A DNA stretch of 64,000 bases from Buttiauxella noackiae ATCC 51607 (GCF_001654865.1 NZ_LXEO01000008.1:186001-250000), one strand, 5' to 3'. Positions 47,206-56,111 are shown, counted from the stretch's first letter. The notes: generated by a model from the sequence alone, not told the origin. Translations and numbers: made by a program.

Positions 47206-48435
47206 TTAATAAGAATGCATCAAGTCCATATTATTAGTAATGTTCATCACCTCTTGCCGGTGTTCCAGCAACAGATTAACCAGTTTGCTATCAAGGGAGT
47301 TATTTTCGGCTTCCTGATGAAGGATTTCGCTCACTCTCTTCGCTGGCATTGCAGTGCGATAAGGCCGGTTTTCAGTCAGTGCGACAAACACATCAGCAAT
47401 CGAAATTATCCGGCACTCTTGCCCAATTTCGTCACCAGCCAGACTAAATGGATAACCATAACCATTGGGTTTCTCATGATGCAGAGCTGCCCAGCGCGCG
47501 ATATCGGTGATAGCGTCAATGGATGAAAGCAACTCAAAAGTATGATAACTGTGGCTTTTTAATATCGCGATATCTGCATCATCAAGTTTGCCTTCTTTGT
47601 GTAATAGACTCATCGGAATGGCCAGTTTCCCGATATCATGCAGATAGCCTGCCAATTCAATTTTCTTACACTCAACTTCAGAATAGTGGCATTTCTCAGC
47701 AAGAAATCTGGCAACAATTCCCACATGCAGTGAGTGACGGCAGGTGAAATTACAGTGCATATCAATAATGGTATTAAGCAATAACCCAAAATCCATCAAT
47801 TCATCGAGATTGATTGTTTTATCTGCTATAGGTGAATACATTCTCAAGAGATTTAATGGTAAGGGTCTGGATAATGCCAACCAAAAATAGGTTTTATTTG
47901 CCAGACGAAGAAATGCTTCCAGTACTAACGGGTGGAAACGTGTTTCCACTTCCTCTTTAATCAATTCAATGCAGCGTTCAGCTGGCGACTCATGCCCGCT
48001 TTTTTGTAATTTAAGGTATTGAATGTCGATGCGATCGGCCAGGTAGATGATATGGCTGGCGAAGGGAATACGCTCATCATTCTGATATTCACCCTGGCCA
48101 TAACCCCATTTCCGATGATGATGGAGGATGATTGATGCTTTATCCGCCAGTAAAGGAACCATCTTAAAAATGGCAGCACCATAGGTTGCATGGGCATGGC
48201 TATAAGGTTCTTGATCGTCGATGGCGATTAAATAGTCTTTTTTTACCAGGCCACCAATATCATGAAGCAATGCAGAAATAAAAACATCTTCGCGGTATTT
48301 AGGTACTAATTTGAGCTCAGCAGCCAGCTCATTCGCGATGAACGCCGTCCTTTTATGATGACCATTCAATTCAGGTGCACTGGTTTCGATCGCTAATGCA
48401 ATCGTTGATAAAACCTGAAAAAGATTTATTTCCAC
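47206..48435 (-). CDS. Tandem HD / HD-GYP domain protein (probable c-di-GMP phosphodiesterase)
   Basis: 409 residues with two HD-fold domains. The N-terminal one (about 15-140) has HH at 26-27, HD at 58-59 and HHHRKWGYG. The C-terminal one is HD-GYP: His234, HD 266-267 (GYLHDIGKLAIP), HHE 319-321 and NGYGYP 324-329, with Asn where DG is usual. HD-GYP enzymes hydrolyse cyclic di-GMP with a metal pair. No signal-receiving or membrane domain is visible. The GTG at 48435 with AGGA upstream is chosen over a TTG seven codons earlier. HD-GYP proteins are rare in this family of bacteria. Confidence 0.85.
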   Translation of the reverse strand: MEINLFQVLSTIALAIETSAPELNGHHKRTAFIANELAAELKLVPKYREDVFISALLHDIGGLVKKDYLIAIDDQEPYSHAHATYGAAIFKMVPLLADKASIILHHHRKWGYGQGEYQNDERIPFASHIIYLADRIDIQYLKLQKSGHESPAERCIELIKEEVETRFHPLVLEAFLRLANKTYFWLALSRPLPLNLLRMYSPIADKTINLDELMDFGLLLNTIIDMHCNFTCRHSLHVGIVARFLAEKCHYSEVECKKIELAGYLHDIGKLAIPMSLLHKEGKLDDADIAILKSHSYHTFELLSSIDAITDIARWAALHHEKPNGYGYPFSLAGDEIGQECRIISIADVFVALTENRPYRTAMPAKRVSEILHQEAENNSLDSKLVNLLLEHRQEVMNITNNMDLMHSY

Positions 48436-48470
48436 ATTTATTCCTGTTGTACCCAAAAAGGAATACTTAT

Positions 48471-48736
48471 TTGTATATAAAATAAATATACCTATAATTG
48501 GGGATGTTTTATTTTATATGGACAAGTTTCATTAAGTAATGATGTGTTTATCTAAAGCATTTTATTGTTAATTGTATTCACATTTTTTTGACAAAGTATT
48601 TTTTAATTATCATGAAAAATATAAATTAGTCACGCCTTGAGATTGTTGCGCGTTGATTTAAACCAATAACGAAATGAAAAGCAATGTGTAAGTTGCTGTT
48701 GATAATACAGCCGTGACTGGCACAGAACGAATGAGG
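48471..48736. other. AT-rich gene-free region upstream of the HD-GYP gene
   Basis: Nothing coding is seen. The AT-rich part (48471-48640) probably holds the HD-GYP promoter; no specific binding site stands out. Confidence 0.4.
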
Positions 48737-48765
48737 GCAGGGAGCCGCTAACCGCGGCTCCCTGC
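48737..48765 (-). terminator. Strong hairpin after the FbpC-like ATPase
   Basis: GCAGGGAGCCGC / GCGGCTCCCTGC is a perfect 12-bp stem with a 5-nt loop, starting 5 bp past the ATPase stop. There is no T tract, so it may act as a 3'-end stabiliser or processed terminator. Confidence 0.6.
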
Positions 48766-48770
48766 ATCCA

Positions 48771-49841
48771 TCAGGATTTAGGGAAAATCCAGACATGTTC
48801 CTCAGGTAATGCCAGATGGCAATGCTGGGGATCGCGAACACTACTGCCATAGGCGCGAATGACAAAATCATCGCCTGAAGTACGGAACAAGTATTCCCAG
48901 CGATCGCCAAGATACATGCTGGTTAGCAACGGGAGTTCAAGTTGGTTTTCGCCAGCGCCGTCAACCAGCACTACGCGTTCCACGCGGATGACAGCCGTCC
49001 CTTCCTGACCACTTTGCACACCTTCACCCGCTTGTCCCCACAACGCCCAGTCTTTGCCTTCAATACGCGCTTTTCCGTCACGTACCTCGGTGACTTTTCC
49101 GTGCAGGCGGTTGTTACTGCCCATGAATTCTGCGGTAAAGAGAGTTTTTGGTGAGCCGTACATTTCCTGTGGAGTGCCTTGCTGTTCGATTTTGCCGTTA
49201 TTGAGCAACAAAATTCGGTCGGAAATTGCCATCGCCTCATTCTGATCGTGCGTGACCATCAAGGCCGACAAACCGAGTTTGATAATCAACTCGCGCAGAA
49301 ATACGCGTGCTTCTTCACGCAATTTGGCATCGAGGTTTGATAACGGTTCATCAAGCAGAATCACCGGTGGGTTGTAGACCAGCGCTCGGCCAATTGCTAC
49401 GCGTTGTTGCTGACCACCAGAAAGTTGATGCGGATGGCGCTTATCCAGATGCCCTAGCCCAAGCTGGTTCAGCACATCCTGTACACGTTGAGTCATTTCA
49501 GCGGCAGCGACTTTACGCAGCTTCAGCGGATAGGCCACGTTTTCGAATACGGTTTTGTGCGGCCACAGTGCGTACGACTGGAATACCAGCCCAAGATTGC
49601 GCTCTTCGGCAGGGATCTCGCTGCGCGGCGTGCCGTCGTAAACTTTGTTTTGCCCGATGGTAATCGTGCCCTGGGTGGGTTTTTCCAGCCCGGCAACGGC
49701 ACGCAATAATGTGGTTTTACCGCTGCCTGATGGCCCGAGCAAAGAGACCACTTCGCCGCGTTTTAGATTCATGGAAACACCCTTTAATACCGGGTTGTCG
49801 CCGTAGGTTAAGTGCAGGTTCTCGACCGTTAATTCAATCAT
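48771..49841 (-). CDS. FbpC/PotA-type ABC transporter ATP-binding protein
   Basis: 356 residues: nucleotide-binding domain (about 1-240) with Walker A GPSGSGKTT, the Q-loop FQSYALWPH, signature LSGGQQQR, Walker B ILLDEPLSNLD and the H-loop VTHDQNEAM, then a C-terminal TOBE regulatory domain. The start at 49841 (MIELTVENLHL) lies in an overlap of 8 bp with the permease end; a start nine codons earlier is less likely. Works with the fused permease and the binding protein upstream. Databases often label such genes ferric transporters, which is doubted here. Confidence 0.9.
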   Translation of the reverse strand: MIELTVENLHLTYGDNPVLKGVSMNLKRGEVVSLLGPSGSGKTTLLRAVAGLEKPTQGTITIGQNKVYDGTPRSEIPAEERNLGLVFQSYALWPHKTVFENVAYPLKLRKVAAAEMTQRVQDVLNQLGLGHLDKRHPHQLSGGQQQRVAIGRALVYNPPVILLDEPLSNLDAKLREEARVFLRELIIKLGLSALMVTHDQNEAMAISDRILLLNNGKIEQQGTPQEMYGSPKTLFTAEFMGSNNRLHGKVTEVRDGKARIEGKDWALWGQAGEGVQSGQEGTAVIRVERVVLVDGAGENQLELPLLTSMYLGDRWEYLFRTSGDDFVIRAYGSSVRDPQHCHLALPEEHVWIFPKS

Positions 49842-51603
49842 GCAATTTGACTCCAAAACGAAGGGCAATCCCCAGACCTACCACCACCAGCAGGATGTTA
49901 ATAAACGAGAGTGCGGCAACAATATCAATGGCTCCGGCGGCCCATAGGGAAACCAGCATTGAGCCGATGGTTTCAGTCCCCGGTGCAAGCAGGTACACGC
50001 CGGTTGAATATTCGCGCTCAAAAATCAGGAACATCAGAAGCCATGAGCCAATCAGGCCGTAGCGTGATAACGGAATAGTGACGTGGCGAGTGATTTGCCC
50101 GCGCGTGGCACCGGTGCTGCGCGCAGCTTCTTCCAGTTCCGGCCCGACTTGCAGCAGCGTTGAGGAAATGAGTCGTAGGCCGTACGCCATCCATACAACG
50201 GTATAGGCCAGCCAGACGCTGAAAATGGTACTGCGCAGCGATCGCAGCCACACCACCAGGTTATCGCGTAACCACTGCGACCACGGCATCCCGGAAAGCC
50301 AGCCGGATTTGAGGGCGTTGTCGAGCCACATCGGCAGGAACAGGAACACCCACAGGAAGGCCAGACCGGCCAGGAGCCCTGGAACCGCGCGTGGCACCAG
50401 TACGCTGTAGTCGAGGAAACGCGTAATATTGTCTGGTTTGCGGTGCATAGCGATGCCGATAAACAGATAACAGGCAACAGCCAGAGCGCCACCAATAACC
50501 CCAATCGCCATCGAGTTAACAATGGCGCGCAGCAGGTTCGGCTGCTCCCAGATAGTGCGGAAAGTTTGAAGCGACAGTTCATCCCAGAGGGATACACCTA
50601 CGCCCCAGTTAGAAATAAACGCGCGCAACATCACGCCGATTAGCGGAACACCGATAGTAACAGTTAGCCAGAATGCCACTACTGCACCGGCTACCCAGCG
50701 CCATTTCCCCAGCGGCAATGCACGTGCCTGTGATGCTTTGCCTTTAACCGTTACGAAGCGGTTCGCGGTTCGCATCAGGCGGCGCTGCAACATCACCAAC
50801 GGGATAGTGATGCAAATCAGCACCACGGCAACCGCGGCCATCAGGTGATAGGAAGGCGTGCCGAGTTTATTGGTCAACTGATACAGGTAAGTGGCCAGCA
50901 CCATGTTGCCTTCCGGGTCGCCAAGCACCAGCATCAGACCGAATACTTCAAGCCCAAGGAAGAACAGCAAGACGGTGGCGTACAGAATAGAAGGGCGCAC
51001 CATCGGCAGACTGACGGCGGTCATTACCTGTAACGGCGAGGCACCGGATATTCGGGCAGCCTCTTCGACATCAGACCCCACACTGCGCAGAGCTGAGGAG
51101 ATGTAGAGATACGCGTGTGGAACATGTGTTAGCCCGGCGATGACCACGATGCTCGACATGTCGTAGATATTCCACGGCACGAAACCAAGAATGGATTGAG
51201 CCCACAGCGAGAAGAATCCTACCGGACCGGCGGCGACAACATAGCCAAATCCCAGAACCATCGGCGAGACAAAAATAGGCACCAGGATCAGCGGTTCAAT
51301 CAAACGTCTGCCTGGCAAATCGGTGCGTACCATCAGGAACGCCAGAATTCCCCCCAAAGGGATGGCTATGACCACAAGGCCGATGGCGAGAATAAATCCG
51401 CTTTTCAGTGCCCTGTAGAAATCGGGATCGGTAAAGATGAAGCCAAAAGATTCAAGGCTCCACTCTTTTGACGGTGAAAAGAATGGCGCAGAGAGGAAAC
51501 TTTGTATCACGATAAACGACAGCGGTATGTAGATAACCAGCGCGGTTATTAACACCACAATGCCGCGTGGCAAGCTCTGCCACTTTCTGAGTAATGCACT
51601 CAT
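49834..51603 (-). CDS. Fused two-domain ABC transporter permease (FbpB-like)
   Basis: 589 residues, about 12 membrane helices in two BPD_transp_1 domains. The two EAA loops are EEAARISGASPLQVMTAVSLPM and EEAARSTGATRGQITRHVTIPL, so one polypeptide supplies both halves of the channel. The family includes ferric (FbpB), hexose-phosphate (AfuB) and phosphonate permeases. It follows the binding-protein gene after a 142-bp gap filled by REP-like repeats. Confidence 0.9.
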   Translation of the reverse strand: MSALLRKWQSLPRGIVVLITALVIYIPLSFIVIQSFLSAPFFSPSKEWSLESFGFIFTDPDFYRALKSGFILAIGLVVIAIPLGGILAFLMVRTDLPGRRLIEPLILVPIFVSPMVLGFGYVVAAGPVGFFSLWAQSILGFVPWNIYDMSSIVVIAGLTHVPHAYLYISSALRSVGSDVEEAARISGASPLQVMTAVSLPMVRPSILYATVLLFFLGLEVFGLMLVLGDPEGNMVLATYLYQLTNKLGTPSYHLMAAVAVVLICITIPLVMLQRRLMRTANRFVTVKGKASQARALPLGKWRWVAGAVVAFWLTVTIGVPLIGVMLRAFISNWGVGVSLWDELSLQTFRTIWEQPNLLRAIVNSMAIGVIGGALAVACYLFIGIAMHRKPDNITRFLDYSVLVPRAVPGLLAGLAFLWVFLFLPMWLDNALKSGWLSGMPWSQWLRDNLVVWLRSLRSTIFSVWLAYTVVWMAYGLRLISSTLLQVGPELEEAARSTGATRGQITRHVTIPLSRYGLIGSWLLMFLIFEREYSTGVYLLAPGTETIGSMLVSLWAAGAIDIVAALSFINILLVVVGLGIALRFGVKLHD

Positions 51604-51616
51604 GGGCTTCCCTTAA

Positions 51617-51741
51617 ATGTCGGATGGCACTAACACTTATCCGACCTACGAATGGTCTTGAATGTCGGCTGTCGCAAACGTAAATCTGACCTACGTTGCA
51701 GGTTTTGTAGGGTGGATAAGCGAAGCGCCATCCACCGCTTG
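51617..51741. repeat. Cluster of three REP-like units between binding protein and permease
   Basis: Unit 1 (51617-51650) ATGTCGGATGG...TTATCCGACCTACG and unit 2 (51661-51695) AATGTCGGCTG...AAATCTGACCTACG have the palindromic form of E. coli REP. Unit 3 (51706-51738) GTAGGGTGGATAAGC...GCCATCCACC is the Enterobacter/Klebsiella-type form. Between co-transcribed genes such units protect the upstream mRNA from 3' decay, as known for malE-malF. Confidence 0.75.
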
Positions 51742-51745
51742 TGTT

Positions 51746-52834
51746 TTATTTGGATGCGGCAGCACGCCACTCTTTGATGTAATCCAGGCGTTTTTTCTGT
51801 TGCAGATATTCCAGCAAGGTTTCATCCACAGGGATTGGCTTGAGCGCATTGCCTAACATTTTCGTCATACCGTCGATATCATTTTTGCCCTCGATATCGT
51901 TACGGATGGACGGGATGTCTGCCTGATTTGCCAGGATGCTTTGCCCTTTTTCAGACAGTACGTAGTCCAGCCACAGTTTCGCGGCATTGCTGTTTTGCGC
52001 TTGCTGACTGATAAACGACACGCGGGACAGCACCAGGGTGTAATCCTTCGGATAGGAAATACCCAGTGAAGGATCGGTTTTGGCGCGGGCTTCAGCGTAG
52101 GAACCCAGAATGTTAAAGCCGATCAGGTTTTCACCTGATGAGACCCTTTCCATCATGGTGCCAGTAGAGGACTGCACAGAGAGGCCGCCTTTAGCGACAT
52201 CAGCCAGGGTTTTGAAATAATTCGGGTCAGCTCTGAAATCCTGTACAGAAAGCATGAAGCCCAGGCCGGATTTCTCAATGTCGTACGTGGTGACTTTTTT
52301 GCTGAATTTATCAGGCTGGCTGGCGATAAGTTTTGCCAGTGCGGTGTGGGAATCAGGCACTTCATTCGCCGGAATCAAACGTTTGTTATAGATAAACACT
52401 ACTGGCTCGTAAGTTGTGCCGTAGGCTTTGTCTTTCCACACAGCCCATTTTGGCAACTGACCCTGCTCAGGGGATTTATATTCCTGTGCATAGTCGACAG
52501 CCAGTTTCAGCGCGGTGTCCATCGAGGAACTCCAGATCACATCGCCACTGGTGCCACCCGCCGCCTGTTCGCTGATATAACGGTTATACAGTTCTGTACT
52601 GTTCATATCGTTATATTCAACTTTAATGCCGGGATATGTAGCCTCAAACCCCTGAATCAACGGGCCTGCTGCTTTGGTGTCGGTGGTTGAGTAGATGACC
52701 ACTTTGCCTTCTTTAGTCGCAGCATCGATGACTTTTTGGTAGTCAGCCGGATAGCCTTGGGGAAGGGCAGACATTGCGGAACAAGAGATCAGTACAGCGG
52801 TAGTAATGACAGAGAGATGTATTTTATTTAACAT
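51746..52834 (-). CDS. Periplasmic substrate-binding protein of the FbpA/AfuA superfamily
   Basis: 362 residues. A signal peptide (MLNKIHLSVITTAVLISCSAMSA, cut near 23) precedes LPQGYPADYQKVIDAATKEGKVVIYSTTD. SBP type 2 features are GDVIWSSSMDTALKLAVD and TTYEPVVFIYNKRL. The iron-binding adjacent Tyr-Tyr of FbpA-type proteins is absent (the region reads FNILGSYAEARAK), so ferric ion is an unlikely ligand; a carboxylate, phosphonate or sugar phosphate fits better. First gene of its operon. The next gene upstream on the same strand is a CitB-type regulator. Confidence 0.87.
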   Translation of the reverse strand: MLNKIHLSVITTAVLISCSAMSALPQGYPADYQKVIDAATKEGKVVIYSTTDTKAAGPLIQGFEATYPGIKVEYNDMNSTELYNRYISEQAAGGTSGDVIWSSSMDTALKLAVDYAQEYKSPEQGQLPKWAVWKDKAYGTTYEPVVFIYNKRLIPANEVPDSHTALAKLIASQPDKFSKKVTTYDIEKSGLGFMLSVQDFRADPNYFKTLADVAKGGLSVQSSTGTMMERVSSGENLIGFNILGSYAEARAKTDPSLGISYPKDYTLVLSRVSFISQQAQNSNAAKLWLDYVLSEKGQSILANQADIPSIRNDIEGKNDIDGMTKMLGNALKPIPVDETLLEYLQQKKRLDYIKEWRAAASK

Positions 52835-52924
52835 TATTATTAACCTTTAGCTGCATTTGAGTAACTAATGATCAACATAACGCATGAAATCTGACAGGCA
52901 ATGGGGGGATATTTCCTAACTTCT

Positions 52925-52938
52925 CGAATTGTGATTCG
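52925..52938. promoter_or_regulatory. Inverted repeat upstream of the binding-protein gene
   Basis: CGAAT-TGTG-ATTCG, about 90 bp before the start codon, in the only promoter-sized gap of the transporter operon. A candidate site for the neighbouring response regulator; short, so weak evidence. Confidence 0.3.
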
Positions 52939-53068
52939 GGGCTTTTTTTAGGCAATTAACACCATTAAAACCGTGAAAGCGTGCGGCAATGTCGCATGAC
53001 AGAATGCTTTTCTGGACTACAAAAAATATGTATTTCCCCACCGTTGAAGGTGGGATAAACCGCAGGTC

Positions 53069-53764
53069 TTATCCATCTATTTTGCGGTACAGCCGTCGCG
53101 GGTGGCCGATATTTCCGTATTGCATTTCGACACCGATAATGCCCATTTCCACGCAATACTCCAGATAACGGCGCCCCGTGGTTTTACTGATTCCGACTTC
53201 TTCCACCACCTGTTCTACTGACCAACTGATATCAGGTCTGTTCGTAAAAATGCGCTGAACTTTCTCCAGTGTGTTTGGCTCAATGCCTTTCGTGGATGGG
53301 GCTGAGGCCGCATTGATGGCGGGTAGGTTATACAATCGGTCTAGCGCGTTCTGATCAACCGTCTTCACATGACGCAACGTTTTGACCAGTTGCATAAAGC
53401 GCTCAAGCGAACTGCGCAGGCGGTGAAATGAGACGGGCTTAATGATGTAGTCAAACGCGCCGCTGCGCATCGCCTGGCTGCAAGTTTGCATGTCGCTGGC
53501 AGCCGTAATGAAAATCACCGAACAGTCAAAACTCTTAAGCAACGGGCTATCGATTAAATCCACTCCCTGGCCATCTGGCAAAAAGTTATCAAGCAATATC
53601 AGCCGTGGCTGATGTAACTCCAGTAGGGAGCGCGCCTGCTCAAGTGTCGCGGCAATACCCACGACATGCAGATGAAAATTTTGCTCGATAAAATCGCGAT
53701 GCAAACCGGCAAGGTGGGGTTCATCTTCCACGATGACGACATCAAATGAGTTGCTGTTATTCAT
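53069..53764 (-). CDS. Response regulator, CitB/DcuR (DpiA) family
   Basis: 231 residues. Receiver domain (about 6-125) with the phospho-acceptor Asp59 in LILLDNFLPDGQG, the acidic pair in IVEDEPH and Lys109 in YIIKPVSF. The C-terminal helix-turn-helix is SVEQVVEEVGISKTTGRRYLEYC. Members partner with CitA/DcuS kinases and activate carboxylate uptake genes. The start at 53764 lies 13 bp after the kinase stop with AGGG upstream; a start 7 codons earlier would overlap the kinase. Confidence 0.9.
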   Translation of the reverse strand: MNNSNSFDVVIVEDEPHLAGLHRDFIEQNFHLHVVGIAATLEQARSLLELHQPRLILLDNFLPDGQGVDLIDSPLLKSFDCSVIFITAASDMQTCSQAMRSGAFDYIIKPVSFHRLRSSLERFMQLVKTLRHVKTVDQNALDRLYNLPAINAASAPSTKGIEPNTLEKVQRIFTNRPDISWSVEQVVEEVGISKTTGRRYLEYCVEMGIIGVEMQYGNIGHPRRLYRKIDG

Positions 53765-53777
53765 GGTAATACCCTGC

Positions 53778-55409
53778 TCAAACACTTACCGGAAAGGGGA
53801 TAAAAACAGAAAATATTGTACCTTGCGGCGTATTGTCTGTGATTTCGATACTGCCGTGAGCCTGATGGACGTAACTGGCAACCAGATATAGACCGATGCC
53901 ATGCTCTGAGCCTGCCATCTCATGAATGCCTGTCGGTTTCGTGGTGACGCCCTGCTCAAAAAGATGGGGTTTTAGTTCGTCATCCACACCGCAGCCCTGG
54001 TCGGCTACTTCAATCACCAGTTCCTGATTTCTGTCTGAAATATAGAGTTCCACAGGCGCTGAATGTGTGGGGGTTTTCAGCGTAGCGTCCACGGCGTTAT
54101 CGAGTAAATTGCCAATCACCGACATGAGTTCGGTTTCACCAATTGTCACGGGAATTTGGCTTAGCTGGCAGGCTGGGTCAAATGTAAGCTCAACACCTTT
54201 CTCGCGTGCGCTGACGTATTTCCCCAACAACAGGCCACAAAGGGCGGGAGAGGCAAAACGTGCTGAGACAAAATCCAGTACATTTTGTGCACCTTCGGAT
54301 TGTGCCTGTATATAGTGCATCGCATCGTCATAGCGCTGCATCTGCAATAAACCGGCGAGTGTTGCAGTCCAGTTCAGCTGTTCGTGGCGCATGATGCGAA
54401 GGTTGTCAGCGTAGCGCTTCACCTGACTCAATTGGCTACTGAGCGTGTTAATGTCGTTTTTGTCGCGAAAGCTAAAAACCCAACCACTTTCTGCTCCTGG
54501 TTCAAGTTCAATCGGGACACGGTTAACGATCACCTGCCGTTGATTCAGCACGGTTATTTGATCGTGATGGCTGTTATTTTCTGTCACGCCATGTTGATTA
54601 AAAAATGTGGCAGGAGTTTGTAATATTTCTACCAGTGGTTTGCCGAGTAGTGCATTTTCAGGCTGACGAATATCCAGCAATTCGCGTGCGGCACGGTTAA
54701 TTAATATCAGCTGCTTCTGTGCGTTAACGGCAAATACACCTTCATACATTGCTTCGAGCAACGCTTTTTGTTGGAGGACCAGCAGAGCGATATCTTTTGG
54801 CTCCAGCCAGAACATTTGCTTTTTGACATTCCGGGTGAATATCCATGAAAAGATAAACAGCAGAATCAATAGCAGCAGGCCATATAGACCCGCTTGCCAA
54901 AGCCTGGAGGCATTAATATTGGCGATATATGAAGTGAGATAACCAACTGAGACAATACCAATCACTTGGTTTTTAGCATTAAAGATGGGGGCCTTGCTGC
55001 GCAATGAAACACCGATGCCACCCTTACGCGTAGAGATAATCGTTTTACCTTGCAAAACTTCGGCGTTGTCTCCACCAATCATTGGTAGGTTAATGCGCTC
55101 TGGAGATTCAGAGTGGTAAAGATGCTGTTCCTGGGCATCGCCAATCACAATATAACTGGCGTCACTTTGCTTGCGTAACGGCTGGATTAAACGGGCAATT
55201 CCCGCCATGTCACGGGTGGCTACCATTTCTGCCAACCCCGGTATCAGAGCAATTTCACTGGCCTGGACGCGCGCACGTTGACCCAGGTCATGCTGTATTT
55301 GCCGGTCCATAAAGTGGAACAACATCACGCCCAGCAAAACCAATAGCAGGCACGAAAAGAGCACCAGAGATAAAAAGAGTTTTACCTGAAAAGGTAATCT
55401 ACGCTTCAT
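53778..55409 (-). CDS. Sensor histidine kinase, CitA/DcuS (DpiB) family
   Basis: 543 residues: membrane helix about 10-32, a periplasmic single-Cache sensor domain about 35-168, a second helix about 172-192, a cytosolic PAS domain about 212-320, a dimerisation helix with phospho-acceptor His342 in MRHEQLNWTATLAGLLQ, and an HATPase_c domain with NLLDNAVDAT, DQGCGV and HGIGLYLV. The architecture is that of kinases sensing citrate, fumarate and related carboxylates in the periplasm. The gene pair sits directly upstream of an ABC transporter operon, probably its target. Confidence 0.92.
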   Translation of the reverse strand: MKRRLPFQVKLFLSLVLFSCLLLVLLGVMLFHFMDRQIQHDLGQRARVQASEIALIPGLAEMVATRDMAGIARLIQPLRKQSDASYIVIGDAQEQHLYHSESPERINLPMIGGDNAEVLQGKTIISTRKGGIGVSLRSKAPIFNAKNQVIGIVSVGYLTSYIANINASRLWQAGLYGLLLLILLFIFSWIFTRNVKKQMFWLEPKDIALLVLQQKALLEAMYEGVFAVNAQKQLILINRAARELLDIRQPENALLGKPLVEILQTPATFFNQHGVTENNSHHDQITVLNQRQVIVNRVPIELEPGAESGWVFSFRDKNDINTLSSQLSQVKRYADNLRIMRHEQLNWTATLAGLLQMQRYDDAMHYIQAQSEGAQNVLDFVSARFASPALCGLLLGKYVSAREKGVELTFDPACQLSQIPVTIGETELMSVIGNLLDNAVDATLKTPTHSAPVELYISDRNQELVIEVADQGCGVDDELKPHLFEQGVTTKPTGIHEMAGSEHGIGLYLVASYVHQAHGSIEITDNTPQGTIFSVFIPFPVSV

Positions 55410-55840
55410 ATGACCTGCCGTAGGGAAATAACAAAAGCATACCCGGGAAGCGTATCATGCAAACATCACTGGTGTACTCTGGGAAGAGGTGAGTTGTGAA
55501 GTCACAAGATAAATAATCATTAATTCGCGCATTGAAATCAGGGTTAATAGCCATGTGACCTCCCGTTATTAATTTTTATTAATAAGACAGGATCAACCTT
55601 ATAAAAACCTTAGTTTGTGATATTAATTGCGAGGGGCTATCCGGGAGGTAAAAATCGCTGGTGGTCAAAAACTCATCGTCTGGCCGATACCATAATCTGT
55701 TTTGACACTACAGTTTGTCGTTGGTGGGGTGCGCTTTTGCCATTATCTGCAGAGCTTTCAGAGGTCTGCCCCATTTGGTTTTGGGCTATTTAAAATCGGG
55801 GGAAATATGAACAGAAAATACTTCTGGAATAGTGTGAAAA
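55410..55840. other. Intergenic region upstream of the sensor kinase
   Basis: No credible long ORF on either strand. It contains the AT-rich palindrome TTATTAAT-TTTT-ATTAATAA (55566-55585), about 155 bp before the kinase start, and presumably the kinase promoter. The part from 55620 to 55840 holds nothing recognisable. Confidence 0.4.
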
Positions 55841-55990
55841 TTAATCAATATCCGTTTTCACCATTTTTTCAATAAAGTGCAGGCTTTCAGATATATGATG
55901 GAGAATATTGCCAACATCAAAAAGTATTGCAACCCATAACATAATAACCAGAGCGAGTGCACCCAGCGCAGAATAATTAAACATTTTCAT
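55841..55990 (-). CDS. Putative 49-residue single-pass membrane protein
   Basis: A short ORF not recognised as any known gene. It starts MKMFNYSALGALALVIMLWV and continues AILFDVGNILHHISES to end KMVKTDID. One hydrophobic helix (about 8-24) is preceded by a Lys and followed by an amphipathic, partly acidic tail, the layout of many regulatory small membrane proteins. The ribosome site is poor (CACTAATGTA); TATACT upstream could be a -10. It lies between the sensor kinase and the SDR gene, same strand. Translation is unproven. Confidence 0.4.
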   Translation of the reverse strand: MKMFNYSALGALALVIMLWVAILFDVGNILHHISESLHFIEKMVKTDID

Positions 55991-56082
55991 TACATTAGTG
56001 GAAATAAGTCATTACTAATACTAAGTATAGCAATCTGACTACAACCTCAATTAAACAAGTCATCTTTTACAAAATTATGCAT

Positions 56083-56103
56083 AAAAGCGGGACGAATCCC
56101 GCG
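56083..56103 (-). terminator. Rho-independent terminator of the SDR gene
   Basis: GCGGGA-TTCG-TCCCGC on the minus strand, followed by TTTTAT, 9 bp past the SDR stop. Confidence 0.85.
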
Positions 56104-56111
56104 CTTTACAC

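Noticed and set aside
55807-55875. 22-codon ORF on the plus strand (MNRKYFWNSVKINQ...)
   Set aside because: It has a decent GGGGAAAT before the ATG but is very short, overlaps the more convincing 49-codon frame on the other strand at its end, and shows no recognisable features.
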